Positions 11,412-21,462 of a stretch of DNA of 31,693 bases are shown here, piece by piece; position 1 is the first letter of the stretch; each line of letters starts with the position of its first letter. Under the pieces are notes generated by a model. That model saw only the letters and a list, made by a program, of their open reading frames with translations. It was not told the DNA's origin and searched no databases. The position numbers were made by a program, and so were the translations under genes. This DNA is from Scleroderma bovista (lineage: Eukaryota > Basidiomycota > Agaricomycetes > Boletales > Sclerodermataceae): NCBI GenBank assembly GCA_037178675.1, contig JAYMGJ010000359.1, forward strand, positions 1 to 31,693, read 5' to 3'.

Positions 11412-14400
11412 CTAATTATCCTCAGGAACAGGTGTGTAACATCTATGCCAAGCAGCGCCATGAGCCATCCTGCTCAAATCAAGCTCAGGACTACCTCTTG
11501 GGATTACCAGATGTGTCCAGGGAGTATAGAAAAACAATTTATGGTATGAGGGAGGCACCCATAGCAACTGTTTCCCATTGGGACCCACAATCCAGCCATC
11601 ATTCTGCAGATGAATCAGGTCTCGGTAGTCCACATTGACATTGGACATGTTAATGAAAAGACTCTGAGCATCATGGAGTGCATGTGCAGCTGAAGATGAG
11701 AAGTGGATTGGTGAGAGTGTACTTGCGAGGGAATTTATGGTTTTCTCTTTAAGGGTGTTTCCCACATTGCCACCTGTCTGTGCATCCCAAAGTTGGATTG
11801 CCTTAGCACAAGAACCTGACACAATGTGCCTTCCATCTGGTGAGAATGCAACTGACTGGACTGAGGAGGTGTGCCCTTGGAGGGGGTTGGCCACCTGGCC
11901 ACCTGTCTGTGCATCCCAAAGTCGGATTGTGTCATCCCAAGAACCTGACACAATGTGCCTTCCATCTGGTGAGAATGCAACTGACTGGACTGAGGAGGTG
12001 TGCCCTTGGAGGGGGTTGCCCACCTGGCCACCTGTCTGTGTATCCCAAAGTCGGATTGTCTTATCCCTTGAACCTGACACAATGTGCCTTCCATCTGATG
12101 AGAATGCAACTGAGTAGACTGAGGAGGTGTGCCCTTGGAGGGGGTTGGCCACCTGGCCACCTGTCTGTGCATCCCAAAGTCGGATTGTGTCATCCCAAGA
12201 ACCTGACACAATGTGCCTTCCATCTGGTGAGAATGCAACTGACAAGACTGAGGAGGTGTGCCCTTGGAGGGGGTTGCCCACCTGGCCACCTGTCTGTGTA
12301 TCCCAAAGTCGGATTGTCTTATCCCTTGAACCTGACACAATGTGCCTTCCATCTGGTGAGAATGCAACTGAGTAGACTGAGGAGGTGTGCCCTTGGAGGG
12401 GGTTGGCCACCTGGCCACCTGTCTGTGCATCCCAAAGTCGGATTGTGTCATCCCAAGAACCTGACACAATGTGCCTTCCATCTGGTGAGAATGCAACTGA
12501 CTGGACTGAGGAGGTGTGCCCTTGGAGGGGGTTGCCCACCTGGCCACCTGTCTGTGTATCCCAAAGTCGGATTGTCTTATCCTCTGAACCTGACACAATG
12601 TGCCTTCCATCTGGTGAGAATGCAACTGAGTAGACTGAGGAGGTGTGCCCTTGGAGGGGGTTGGCCACCTGGCCACCTGTCTGTGCATCCCAAAGTCGGA
12701 TTGTGTCATCCCAAGAACCTGACACAATGTGCCTTCCATCTGGTGAGAATGCAACTGACTGGACTGAGGAGGTGTGCCCTTGGAGGGGGTTGCCCACCTG
12801 GCCACCTGTCTGTGTATCCCAAAGTCGGATTGTCTTATCCTCTGAACCTGACACAATGTGCCTTCCATCTGGTGAGAATGCAACTGAGTAGACTGAGGAG
12901 GTGTGCCCTTGGAGGGGGTTGGCCACCTGGCCACCTGTCTGTGCATCCCAAAGTCGGATTGTCTCATCCAAAGAACCTGACACAATGTGCCTTCCATCTG
13001 GTGAGAATGCAACTGACTGGACTGAGGAGGTGTGCCCTTGGAGGGGGTTGCCCACCTGGCCACCTGTCTGTGCATCCCAAAGTTGGATTGTGTCATCCCT
13101 TGAACCTGACACAATGTACCTTCCATCTGGAGAGAATGCAACTGACCAGACACAGTCTGTGTGCCCTTGAAGAATCTGTTGATTCTGGGGCCAGTCATCC
13201 TGTTGTCCTACAGCAACTTGTGCAATTCCTGCAAACCTTTCAATCTGAGATCTTGCCAATATTGACTTTGATGGTGAAAACGGCAATGCTGACAAGTACA
13301 GGTGAGGTGTACTCTTGTCAATGATCCCAGCAAAGTTCTGCACAAATTTGATCCCATCCTTGATGAACATCAAAAGTTCTTCATACCCTATTCTTCTGTG
13401 CTAATTCAATGTTAGTGGGATGACATCCTATGTTACACATGAATAAACTTACCTGCAACCATCCCTCAGCAGAGATCAGTGCCCCACAGGCTTCCCCAAT
13501 CAACTTTGATACACCAAGAGCCTCCAACCAAAATAGCATCTGTTCTCCAGTGACAAGCCCCCTCACTAATTGTGCCAGGTCTGGAGCAAATGCCACAGCT
13601 TGGAGGTGGGTTGCCCAGAATTGACATGAATACAACAGATGTGGTGGAATGTTTTCTTCGACCCTCTTTTCCAAGTCTGCCACCTCCGAGTTGGAGATGT
13701 ATGATGTTTCCAGTTTGCAGATATTGAAATGAAGGCCAGCTTGCATGACAGAAAGCGAGGCAACAGCAAGATTACGATGTGCCTCACCTTGCTGAATAAA
13801 GAACTCCCCACTTCGTTTCTCGTCCAGCAAAAAGTCATAGAATGAAGCATGCAGGGGGCGGACAGGAGTGGATAGTTCATTGACACCAGCAAGCAATGAT
13901 GCCATGAAGTTGAGGATGAATCCTACAGGATAGCGGTCATCCTCCTGAGGGAACCTTTCACGCATAAAGTCCAATGCACTGATAGGGAGTGGCTCCTTCA
14001 ACCACAGGATCTGCCGCATGACCGAACAAAAGTCCCGGCGATCATCGGACCCTCGGAAAAGATCCTTCAAAAATGTGGTATACATTTCATCGAGAAGAGT
14101 CCTCCCATCTCCAGAAGCATGCGACATGATTTGATGGAAACGGTCCTTCGGGATTACTCCGCTTCGGGGGGAGATGAAGTCGCATGCCAGACGTGCCCAT
14201 TCGAATACCCCACCAGATTTCGCAGCGAGCTGTTGGAAATTTTCATCGGTGAACGTGCCACAGAGAGTCTTCAGATGGGTAGAAACATAGAGGTGAATGT
14301 CGCGCGTGGTCAACTCAGCATCAACGGCATCGAGCGACCTGGCATAGACGTGCGGACAGGTGTTTAATGCCTTCCCAATGTCCACGAGTGGCCGAGAAGT

Positions 14401-15941
14401 CAGGAGAATCCGCAAGTTGGCCGGAAGTTCCGCACCATATGCAGCAAGGACCTCAAGAACAGTCGCCCTCGTGCGCTCCGCACCACTCTCATCCAAAGCA
14501 TCAATAACCACAACAACATTTCCGGTGGGAGAACCCTTCAATTCGGAAAGGGGCTCGAGAATGAGTTTGTTCCACTGTGCTGCGATGTCTGTCGTGTCCC
14601 TCAACAAATGGTTTTTGGCCGTCACCTCAACCAGAAGCGGTCGCAAACGGAAGTCGCGATGAGCCAAGTCACGCGCGATGGTGGGGAAGAGCTTCGTATG
14701 GAGTTGTTCGTGGTGTCTAACGTGACTGAAACAGAAGCACGATCCAAGCATGCTGAGATTCTGGGCGTGCCAAGCAATCGTGTGTGCTATGGCCGATTTC
14801 CCGTTTCCAGCCTGCCCATGGAGCCAGAAGATGCGTGGTGTAGCAGCATCTGTGTTGTTGATCCAGTCAACAATTTCATTCAAGATCTCAATTCTCGTGC
14901 CATCTAGGCACTTCTTTGCCTCATTGAGTCCAACTCTGTCTGCACAGGTCAAACAATTTGAGCTAAAATCTTCGTAGATCTGTTGAATGCCATATTGGAT
15001 GTCTGTAATTGGTTGATCTTGAAGCTCGACCACCAGCTTCTCTAATTTCCGGTTATAGTTTGCAACCTTGGTCGTTGTCTCCGAGGGAACATCCTTCCCG
15101 AGCCATGACCCTGTGGAAAAGATGAATCTCATGAAGACTACAGGAATAGATGGCATACAAAAAGCTTTGGTTTCTGAGTACTTTGTGATGAACTCTGCGC
15201 ATTCTTGTATGACTTAGGCAATCTCCACTAGGACATCTTTTGTCCCATTGATCTTCGATGAAGAGCTGTTTTCCAGAATAAGCCTGTAAGTTTGTTCGAT
15301 TCCAGTAACAAGACCTCCGATAGATGCATTGACACTCACTTGCGACAGCATCAACTATCCAGATTTTCATTAATCAAGGGTATTGGAGGTGATCAATGCA
15401 TACCTTGGAGGCCCTGTTCAATGTGCTCAAGGCCATTTGAGCATGTGGATGGATCTATGCGCCATTATTAGTAGCTTGACCGTCCGCCACTGGGATGACA
15501 GACCCGAGTGATGCCATTGACGACGGTGCTGAAAGTGCTAAGGGTTTGGAGATATCCAGTGTTCATGGGATCTAACTGGGTCATCGCAGTGTCTACGAGA
15601 CCGATTTCGATGTTTGCTGGTCCAGGAATAGAATCCATGTCTGCGTCTTCAACGTTTGTCGGTATGGACTGGATGTGATTCACCACATGAAAACTCTTCA
15701 GATCCAGCTCGCGGATGCGTATGTAACATCGTACCTCTTCGAACACAGAAGATGGCTCTTCGTGCCCCACTGAGGCGGTAGGGTTAGCGACAAATGGCTC
15801 GTGAGTATGTAGGAGTCCCTCACCCTCCTGCTGTCGTCTACGCTGAAACGGCACCAGAGCACCCAAACGTGACCAGAATCTGCTGTGGGACTTGTGGTGA
15901 CCGGACTGGCTGTCTGCGGTCTTGCCGGTTTTCTTTGTCAT
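11412..15941 (-). CDS. NACHT-WD40 (NWD) NOD-like protein, one in-frame stop
   Basis: Fungal NWD proteins are STAND/NLR-type receptors implicated in non-self recognition and programmed cell death. The N-terminal exon starts at ATG 15,941 (158 codons, ending ...STFSTVVNGIT). One or two small introns follow whose exact sites are uncertain. The frame NASIGGLVTGIEQTYRLIL continues to an intron at 15158-15111, then the NACHT domain: Walker A WLHGQAGNGKS and Walker B NVVVVIDALDES. A 52-nt intron (13452-13401) joins WLQ to HRRIGYEELL in phase. Eleven 43-residue WD40 repeats follow (13,166-11,748). The C-terminal tail (NDGWIVGPNGKQLLWVPP, DLSRMAHGAAWHRC) is typical of mushroom NWD proteins. Oddity: TAA at 15216-15214 interrupts IA-stop-VIQEC, where family members have Gln (CAA), a C-to-T nonsense. 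Everything else is open over more than 1,200 codons, so this is a very recent pseudogene, a polymorphism or a base error. Confidence 0.88.
11748..13166 (-). repeat. Eleven 129-bp WD40 repeats with 258-bp higher-order period
   Basis: Each repeat encodes 43 residues built on GHTSSV.SVAFSPDGRHIVSGS..  ..IRLWD.QTGGQV.NPLQ. The middle copies are almost identical in DNA sequence and alternate in pairs: an ANP unit followed by SSVY and D-K-T, then a GNP unit followed by SSVQ and D-D-T. This gives a 258-bp super-period. Differences concentrate at a few codons: the residue after SSV (W, Q, Y, L), the residue after SGS (R, L, E, W, C) and the residue before TI (D, E, K). The outer copies are more diverged. 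This is the pattern of repeat shuffling with concerted evolution known for fungal NWD genes. Confidence 0.9.
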
Positions 15942-16373
15942 CGCTTGTGAAGTTATATGTTGATGGTTTGGTCTTACAAGTAGGAGAGGGCAAAGGGAGA
16001 GAGCGAACCGCAGTTAACTTCACGGTGAGGCCTTGAGGCATCCACGGTCTGGTCGGAAGAGTCCGGTCCGCCGCATTGCATGTGGTGGCGCTGTCCCGAC
16101 CAAATTCCAACTGTCCAGTGTCCTTCGTCCCACTCACTGGTTCATGCGCCCCTCTTTTGTTCCTCATGCTCACCTGCATTCTCCTAGCATCGACTTCCTA
16201 GCCTACCTGCCAACTGGACCAGCACGATTGGTTGAGATCGGGACGATGGGACGCGTTCAGTGGGTAGGTGAGCCATCAGACCTGCTTGACTAACACAAGA
16301 AACGCACCCAAACATCCCTGGCTCTCCATCAACGCAGGTAACATGTCCATTGTGTCATTCCTACCCCAGCACG
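15942..16373. promoter_or_regulatory. Divergent intergenic region upstream of the NWD gene
   Basis: This lies between the NWD start codon (minus) and the weak plus-strand gene candidate starting near 16,374. It must contain the NWD promoter. I can see no clear TATA box or repeated operator-like motif, and no convincing reading frame. Confidence 0.35.
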
Positions 16374-17000
16374 ATGTCTTCGTCAGCGCGTAGATCGCGC
16401 AGTGCGAAGACTCTGCGAATGACAGTTGTTTCGTCTGTATTCGAATCCATGTCCGCCCCCGCACCCGAAGCGGGGAAAGTGAAAGTGAGAACGGGAATCC
16501 GACTCGTCCGCTGAAGAAGGTGGCGGTTCGTCGATATCCTCCGTCGCAGTCGTCGACTCTCCGATGTCGCTTACCTTTCCCGATCCCGCCCTTTTTCTTC
16601 CGTCTTCGCGCACCCCGACATATCAATCGGTCGTACAACCGCATTCGGCCAGCACCCACACCGTGCCCATCTTGCCTTCCCAGCCTCCGCATCCTGCTCG
16701 ACCCCATTCACCCCATTCACCTGTGCACCCTCCTCTCCTCCCTCTGCCTTTTCTTTGCCCTTGCTTCAGGCTCGAAACCTCCCCATTGGTGCCCGTCATG
16801 CCGTCGCAGAGCCGGTGCTAGTGTTGTGCATCCTCATTTCTCCGAGCCTCTTTCTCTGTATCATGACTGCGCGCTCTCGCTCCTCGTCTGGGATGATTTC
16901 TCTGCCACATACCCAACACCTCCCTCCACAATTCCAAAGCACGCCGCATGACACCATCTCGAGCAGTGACCATGCAAACTACCCAGCAGTGTACCAATAA
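16374..17000 (+). CDS. Possible Pro/Ser-rich protein, structure uncertain
   Basis: An ATG at 16,374 opens 46 codons (MSSSARRSRSAKTLRM...). A frame one base later is clearly coding-like (ESDSSAEEGGGSSISS, then DSPMSLTFPDPALFLPSSRT and PPHPARPHSPHSP). It joins through a polypyrimidine-rich 47-nt intron (16723-16769, GTGCAC...TTCAG) to a last exon ending at 17,000 with a hydrophobic stretch (VLVLCILISPSLFLCIM) that could span a membrane. The link between the first ATG and the acidic Ser-rich frame needs either an intron I cannot place or a 1-bp error. CpG content is high, unlike the decayed repeats. I recognise no domain and give no function. Confidence 0.35.
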
Positions 17001-17409
17001 CGACCAGGGCACTCTTTGCAACGCCTCACTGCAATGAACGCTCGACCACCTCCGCCCTGCTTCCATTCTGTAGGCATGCACGCACAGAATGTATGGTCGG
17101 TTAGAAATGGGGTGTCTTTGCTGCTCGACAACTACGCAGGCCTTGGCGGATACCCGGCACGGATTCATCACGACCTCAGGGCTCATATCCGCTTATGACG
17201 CACCTGACCTCGACCTTTCCTTCCATGCGTGAGTGCAAACCTCGATAGCAAAGGCCAGTTTGTATTCCAGATGCTAGTAGCGTATCCAGGACTAGTTCTC
17301 TATGTATTTTCCGTGAGTACATACACCCACTACGTCACACTGCACAGAACAAGGAAAAGCTATCACTGAATGGGCGAAACGTGTCAAGGAGCACATCAGG
17401 TCCACCAAA
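17001..17409. other. Gene-free stretch
   Basis: No reading frame of convincing composition and no repeats. It separates the weak Pro/Ser-rich gene candidate from the 3' end of the ketoacyl reductase pseudogene. Confidence 0.4.
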
Positions 17410-18970
17410 CGAAAAGAAAACCTACCTGCTGCTTCTTGGCTTCCCTCTCGCATTTCCTAAGCATCCGATGACGGATGTCGTTGTGTAATACGAAATGAAC
17501 AATGCCTTCCATCCAATCACATGGATGATGTAGTCGTGTAATGCGTCCAAAACGCGGTGAGGGTGTTGGCGGGCTGTCATCGCGGCTCCGCAAGCAGCCA
17601 AATCTTAATGATGCACGAATGTATGCAGACGGGATAGGAACCATCGCCATCGATTTGGTGATCTTGGACATATTCAACGCCTGGTGGCGGGAGAGTGATT
17701 ACTTGCTGCAAGGCATTGACGGCCGGTATAGGAGCGCGCGTACAACAAAGTAGGTGTTGAGATGAATAGTCATGTTCTACGCCTTGACTTCTTCCGCAAG
17801 TGCGCTGGTGAACGTGGTGACGAATGATTTGGTGACCGAGTATGTCGCAAGCATCTGCGAGGGAATCTGCTCCAAGGCTGAGGATCAACCCGGAATTCCT
17901 AGACGGCGAACAAGAAATCCCAGCTTCGTGAACCCGTTGCACGAACAGGAGACATACAACTCACCGTTCAATCATCCCTGGGAGAACCGCGTGGGTCATG
18001 CGGACCATGGCATCCACGTTAATAGTCACCATGTCCTCGTTCTCTCTTGTTCAGTGGTGTCCACAAAGTATGCCGGCATCGCATGGGACATTGTTGACTA
18101 CGAGTGCGTCAGGTGAACACTGATGGAAGTATTCCATTTGGAGCACATACCAAATACCTGTAAGCCTGGCGTCTTACTAACGGCTTACTAATATGACGTC
18201 CGTGTGCGCTTGGTCCGTGCGCAGTGCTCTATTTCCTTTTCTGTCCTGTAGTCAGCGCGTTTCCTCATATATACCCGAGGTCCCCTCAGGCGGGACTCCT
18301 TCTTTCCCTCTCACTCTCACTCTTGCTCTCACTACTGTTATCCTTTGTAATATCGTGAATCCCACGCGCTTGTCCACGTTCTCCCGAGCTATTATCATAA
18401 GTGTTACTCCCCTCATGGTGAGTTTCCAATACCCCAATGTCCAAGCCGCGGAGGAGTGTCTTGAGCCCTCAGAAAGTGTCGGGATCATTCCTCGCAAAAT
18501 TGATCAGATATATTTTGCTTTCCACCTTTCCAGCGGTCTGCTTGGCTTGACACGGGTGGATGAAGTATAAAAGATATGTCTAATGTGAGATGGATCTGGA
18601 ACACTCGTACCAATCTCATCTGCAACATTGGATAGCATGGCTTGGTTACGGGCAACAAGAAGGACGTTGAACCCCGCAGACGCCAACTGCAGTCCAAATT
18701 CTTTGCCAATGCCATCGGATGTGCCAGTAACGACTGAAGGAGTGGTAAGGATGGAATTGGTGCAGCCGCAGAGCAATCAACGAACCTGCTCAGGCACCTT
18801 TGCCTGCACCATGGACGATGATGCTGAGTGCAGCAACACCCATCGCTCGAGTCTCACCATCTTGCATGTGGTGGACAACAACAATGTTCCAGTGTGTTTG
18901 GCTGACAATTTCTACGGAATATTTGGTCAACGCTCGCTCTTCATCACCAAATTTGCCCAAACCATATATA
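17410..18970 (-). pseudogene. Very-long-chain 3-ketoacyl-CoA reductase pseudogene (KAR/Ifa38 type)
   Basis: Pieces of this short-chain dehydrogenase, which acts in fatty-acid elongation at the ER, occur in order but in shifting frames on the minus strand. They are: GAGKGA-stop-A, then after an intron the NADP-binding motif [19 protein letters not shown] and [70 protein letters not shown]; the active-site part IPSQMLATYSVTKSFVTTF (Y..xK) with TSALAEEVKA-stop; LNTYFVV; PIPSAYIRASL; and near 17,480 HDYIIHVIGWKALFISY with a final CEREAKKQQ. Lesions include TGA at 18792-18790 (Trp expected), a TAG after EEVKA and several frameshifts. About 330 bp of unrelated sequence (roughly 18,110-18,440) separates GVL from VVNNV. 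Former introns (e.g. 51 nt before VVTG) remain, so it is a decayed gene copy and not a retrocopy. Confidence 0.85.
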
Positions 18971-19319
18971 CGAATATATCATAATATTGCACCTATCGAC
19001 AGTGTAGATAGTATCACCTAAGACCCCTGTACATAGATGAATATGGAAAAACAATTTTGACGATTGACACCACATGGAGATGATATGGCGTGGTCGGTTG
19101 TGGTCACTGCGTAGGTGTACTGGTGATCCAGTGCTGTTTGATCTGTACAAGAGCAACACATCGCAATGCCATTGCACGATATAACATAATAATACATGAT
19201 AACATACACAGCACAAGTTGTGGTCCATGAGGCACCTGGGAGACGACACTGCTGAAATACAACTGTGCGGCACAGAACGAAATTGGACAACAAGCGTTGC
19301 AGACAGCGAAAACGAACCT
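18971..19319. other. Gene-free stretch
   Basis: AT-rich sequence with no coding frame, repeat or RNA gene that I can recognise. It lies between the 5' end of the reductase pseudogene and the duplicated tail of the next reading frame. Confidence 0.4.
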
Positions 19320-19533
19320 GAATTGAGGGTTGAAGATGGGGTATCAATTGCCATCCTAGGCACCTATTCGCAGGACTTCTCAGGCTTCTTCAAAACGAAG
19401 CGGATAATAAGGATGACGTCGAGAGGAAAATGAAGCCGAATTGAGGATCGGACATGGGGGTATCAGTTGCTGTTCTGGGCTTTGTTTGGGCTCACCTATT
19501 TGCGGGACTTTCTAGTAGTGGGCTTCTTCTTTA
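19320..19533. repeat. Diverged tandem duplication at the 3' end of a reading frame
   Basis: The stretch from about 19,320 (ATTGAGGGTTGAAGATGGGG...CACCTATTCGCAGGACTT...GGCTTCTTC) recurs from about 19,440 (ATTGAGGATCGGACATGGGG...CACCTATTTGCGGGACTT...GGCTTCTTC), about 118 bp away. The second copy includes the last codons and stop of the Pro-rich reading frame (KKP..RKSRK-stop). The first encodes the related ending KKPEKSCE-stop on the minus strand, so the gene's 3' end was duplicated. Confidence 0.6.
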
Positions 19534-20190
19534 CTGCTGGTGCTTGGTCCTTGGTCGAGGTAGTCGCCTGTGATTTGTTCTTGCCCGAGACATGTTGAGG
19601 AGGGGGCTGTTCGATGGCACCTTCATAGCCAGTATCACCAAAATCTGTCAGTGGACTGGTATCTCTGGACATAGGCCGAGCGGGACGCAGCTCAAGGTGT
19701 TTGTGACTACGTCTCAAGCGTGGTGGTGGTGGTGATGATGGTGATGTAACGCTGCTGCGAGATGGAGGAGGAGGAGTCCTATGAGTGGGTGGAGTCATAG
19801 GAGGGATGGAGTACTCCATTGGTGATGGCTGGCGAGGATGAGGGCTATCCATTGGTGGTTGATGCTGTGCTGAGCCCCGAGGCGAGGGTAAATTTGCAGG
19901 AGAGCCCAAACGAGCGGCAATTTGCTTTTCCATGACCGCGAGATCATCATATCCCATATATTAAGCAGATGACCTGGTTTTATGTACCACTGTTTGGTCT
20001 GCCCCCTCTTTGCCTCGAGTCCATTCTTTTGGATATGTGTTGGGATGCATAATTGGTTTAGCTGATAGCTGATAAGTTTCTGGCAAGTTAGCTGCATTTG
20101 CTGGTATGTGTTCAAGTGGCAACCTAGATCTGTTTAGGGCTGTTCTTTGTATTCCCTGTCTGGACACCTCTGTTTTGATGCTTTGGTGCT
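19496..20190 (-). pseudogene. Pro-rich, basic-tailed reading frame broken by one stop
   Basis: One minus-strand frame runs from about 20,190 to 19,496 (about 230 codons) with a single in-frame TAA at about 19,961, between TRSSA and YMGYDDLAVMEKQIAARLG. The upstream part reads RSRLPLEHIPANAANLPETY and HPNTYPKEWTRGKEGADQ. The downstream part is rich in Pro and Ser (PPPPSRSSVTSPSSPPPPRL) and ends in a Lys/Arg tail (KKKPTTRKSRK). No ATG is apparent at the front, so a 5' exon may be missing. Disordered basic proteins of this sort often accompany basidiomycete transposons, but I do not recognise the family. No function is assigned. Confidence 0.5.
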
Positions 20191-20500
20191 TTACAGTAAA
20201 TGGGTGTGTTTTTTAGAAGATTAGATCAATTACTATTTGAAGACAGTTAAGGCGTCTGCAGTTCACATTTAATTCAACATCAGGAAATCGATGAGAATTA
20301 GATAATGCATTATATACAATTTTCATGTCTAACAGGTATAACCTATAGAATCTTTCTGATACAGCAAAATATAAGGCTAGATAATCCAGGGTGGTGTAGA
20401 TACCAATGATCAGGTATCTTCACCATGGATGGGCCTGATCAAAGCCATACATATCAGATTATTTGAACTCACACAGCATAATGATGATGATTGTGATAAG
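20191..20500. other. Left flank of the satellite
   Basis: No gene. From about 20,440 the sequence weakly resembles the satellite unit (GTGATAAGATATCCC at the boundary), consistent with a decayed edge unit. The remainder shows nothing. Confidence 0.4.
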
Positions 20501-21222
20501 ATATCCCATTTTTCTGTCAGTATCTCAGATCCACCAAGCTGTTATCCAGTGACACATTCCCCCCCATGTGAGTATGGCGACAAGATAGAGCTCAGAGTTG
20601 GTCATGATAGGATATCCCATTTTTCTGTCAGTATCTCAGATCCACCAAGCTGTTATCCAGTGACACATTCCCCCCCATGTGAGTGTGGCGACAAGATAGA
20701 GCTCAGAGTTGGTCATGATAGGATATCCCATTTTTCTGTCAGTATCTCAGATCCACCAAGCTGTTATCCAGTGACACATTCCCCCCCATGTGAGTGTGGC
20801 GACAAGATAGAGCTCAGAGTTGGTCATGATAGGATATCCCATTTTTCTGTCAGTATCTCAGATCCACCAAGCTGTTATCCAGTGACACATTCCCCCCCAT
20901 GTGAGTATGGCGACAAGATAGAGCTCAGAGTTGGTCATGATAGGATATCCCATTTTTCTGTCAGTATCTCAGATCCACCAAGCTGTTATCCAGTGACACA
21001 TTCCCCCCCATGTGAGTATGGCGACAAGATAGAGCTCAGAGTTGGTCATGATAGGATATCCCATTTTTCTGTCAGTATCTCAGATCCACCAAGCTGTTAT
21101 CCAGTGACACATTCCCCCCCATGTGAGTATGGTGACAAGATAGAGCTCAGAGTTGGTCATGATAGGATATCCCATTTTTCTGTCAGTATCTCAGATCCAC
21201 CAAGCTGTTATCCAGTGACACA
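20501..21222 (+). repeat. 111-bp satellite array, left part (6.5 units)
   Basis: Units start with ATATCCCATTTTTCTGTCAG at 20501, 20612, 20723, 20834, 20945, 21056 and 21167, an exact 111-bp period. Copies are almost identical; the main variation is GTGAGTATGG against GTGAGTGTGG and GGCGA against GGTGA. Each contains a run of seven C (TTCCCCCCCATG). The seventh unit stops after 56 bp at the transposon and resumes at 28,103. The period is 37 codons and one plus frame stays open throughout (SISDPPSCYPVTHSPPCEYG), but this can be a by-product of a period divisible by three. Sequence identity implies recent homogenisation. Confidence 0.97.
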
Positions 21223-21258
21223 CATCAGTAAAGTTACAAGCTGTCTAATCTGTCTGAC
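21223..21258 (+). repeat. Left terminal inverted repeat of the Plavaka element
   Basis: Starts CATCAGTAAAGTTACAAG and continues with CTGTCTAATCTGTCTGA. Over the first 35 bases it matches the reverse complement of the right end at all but three positions (7, 19 and 29). It directly follows the CA target duplication in the satellite. Confidence 0.93.
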
Positions 21259-21412
21259 ATGTCTGACTGTGTCTGACTGTGTCTGATTTCGTCTGATTTC
21301 GTCTGATCAACTTACCCTTCTGACGAAGCATGTGTCAACATGTCAAGCGTCGACACAAGATGGTCAGACACACTCAGACCCCGCCCAGACTGTCCAGACA
21401 CTCAGACTTGAC
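21250..21412. promoter_or_regulatory. Left subterminal GTCTGA motif array
   Basis: Six GTCTGA words follow one another from about 21,253 to 21,305 (three GTCTGAC, then three GTCTGAT). About 35 bp later come inverted TCAGAC / CCAGAC words up to 21,412. Clustered subterminal motifs are the usual transposase-binding sites of CACTA-like elements. That they act so here is an inference. Confidence 0.65.
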
Positions 21413-21462
21413 AAGATGCGGAAATTTGTCATTAAGCCTATAAACGATAACTACGATGTAAT

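Noticed and set aside
11735..13198. A 487-codon minus-strand frame over the WD40 repeats, in a different phase
   Set aside because: The repeat period (129 bp) is divisible by three, so any frame free of stops in one unit stays open through all. The WD40 frame has the family signature; this one does not.
11840..13324. A 494-codon plus-strand frame antisense to the WD40 repeats
   Set aside because: Same periodicity artefact; Cys/Pro/Leu-rich repetitive peptide with no known fold.
15053..15370. 105-codon minus frame at the NWD N-terminal region
   Set aside because: It is out of phase with the conserved NASIGGLVTGIEQTYRLIL frame and is an overlapping shadow.
16276..16707. 143-codon minus-strand frame
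   Set aside because: Arg-rich antisense of a GC-rich, Ser/Pro-coding plus strand; composition is unlike a real protein.
20501..21222. CRISPR-like array
   Set aside because: Units are contiguous 111-bp copies without unique spacers, in a genome with spliceosomal introns. It is a tandem satellite.
20429..21286. 285-residue repeat protein encoded by the satellite
   Set aside because: Openness follows from the 111-bp period. The frame runs out of the satellite into the transposon's end, so its current termini are accidental. Kept only as a possibility in the findings.
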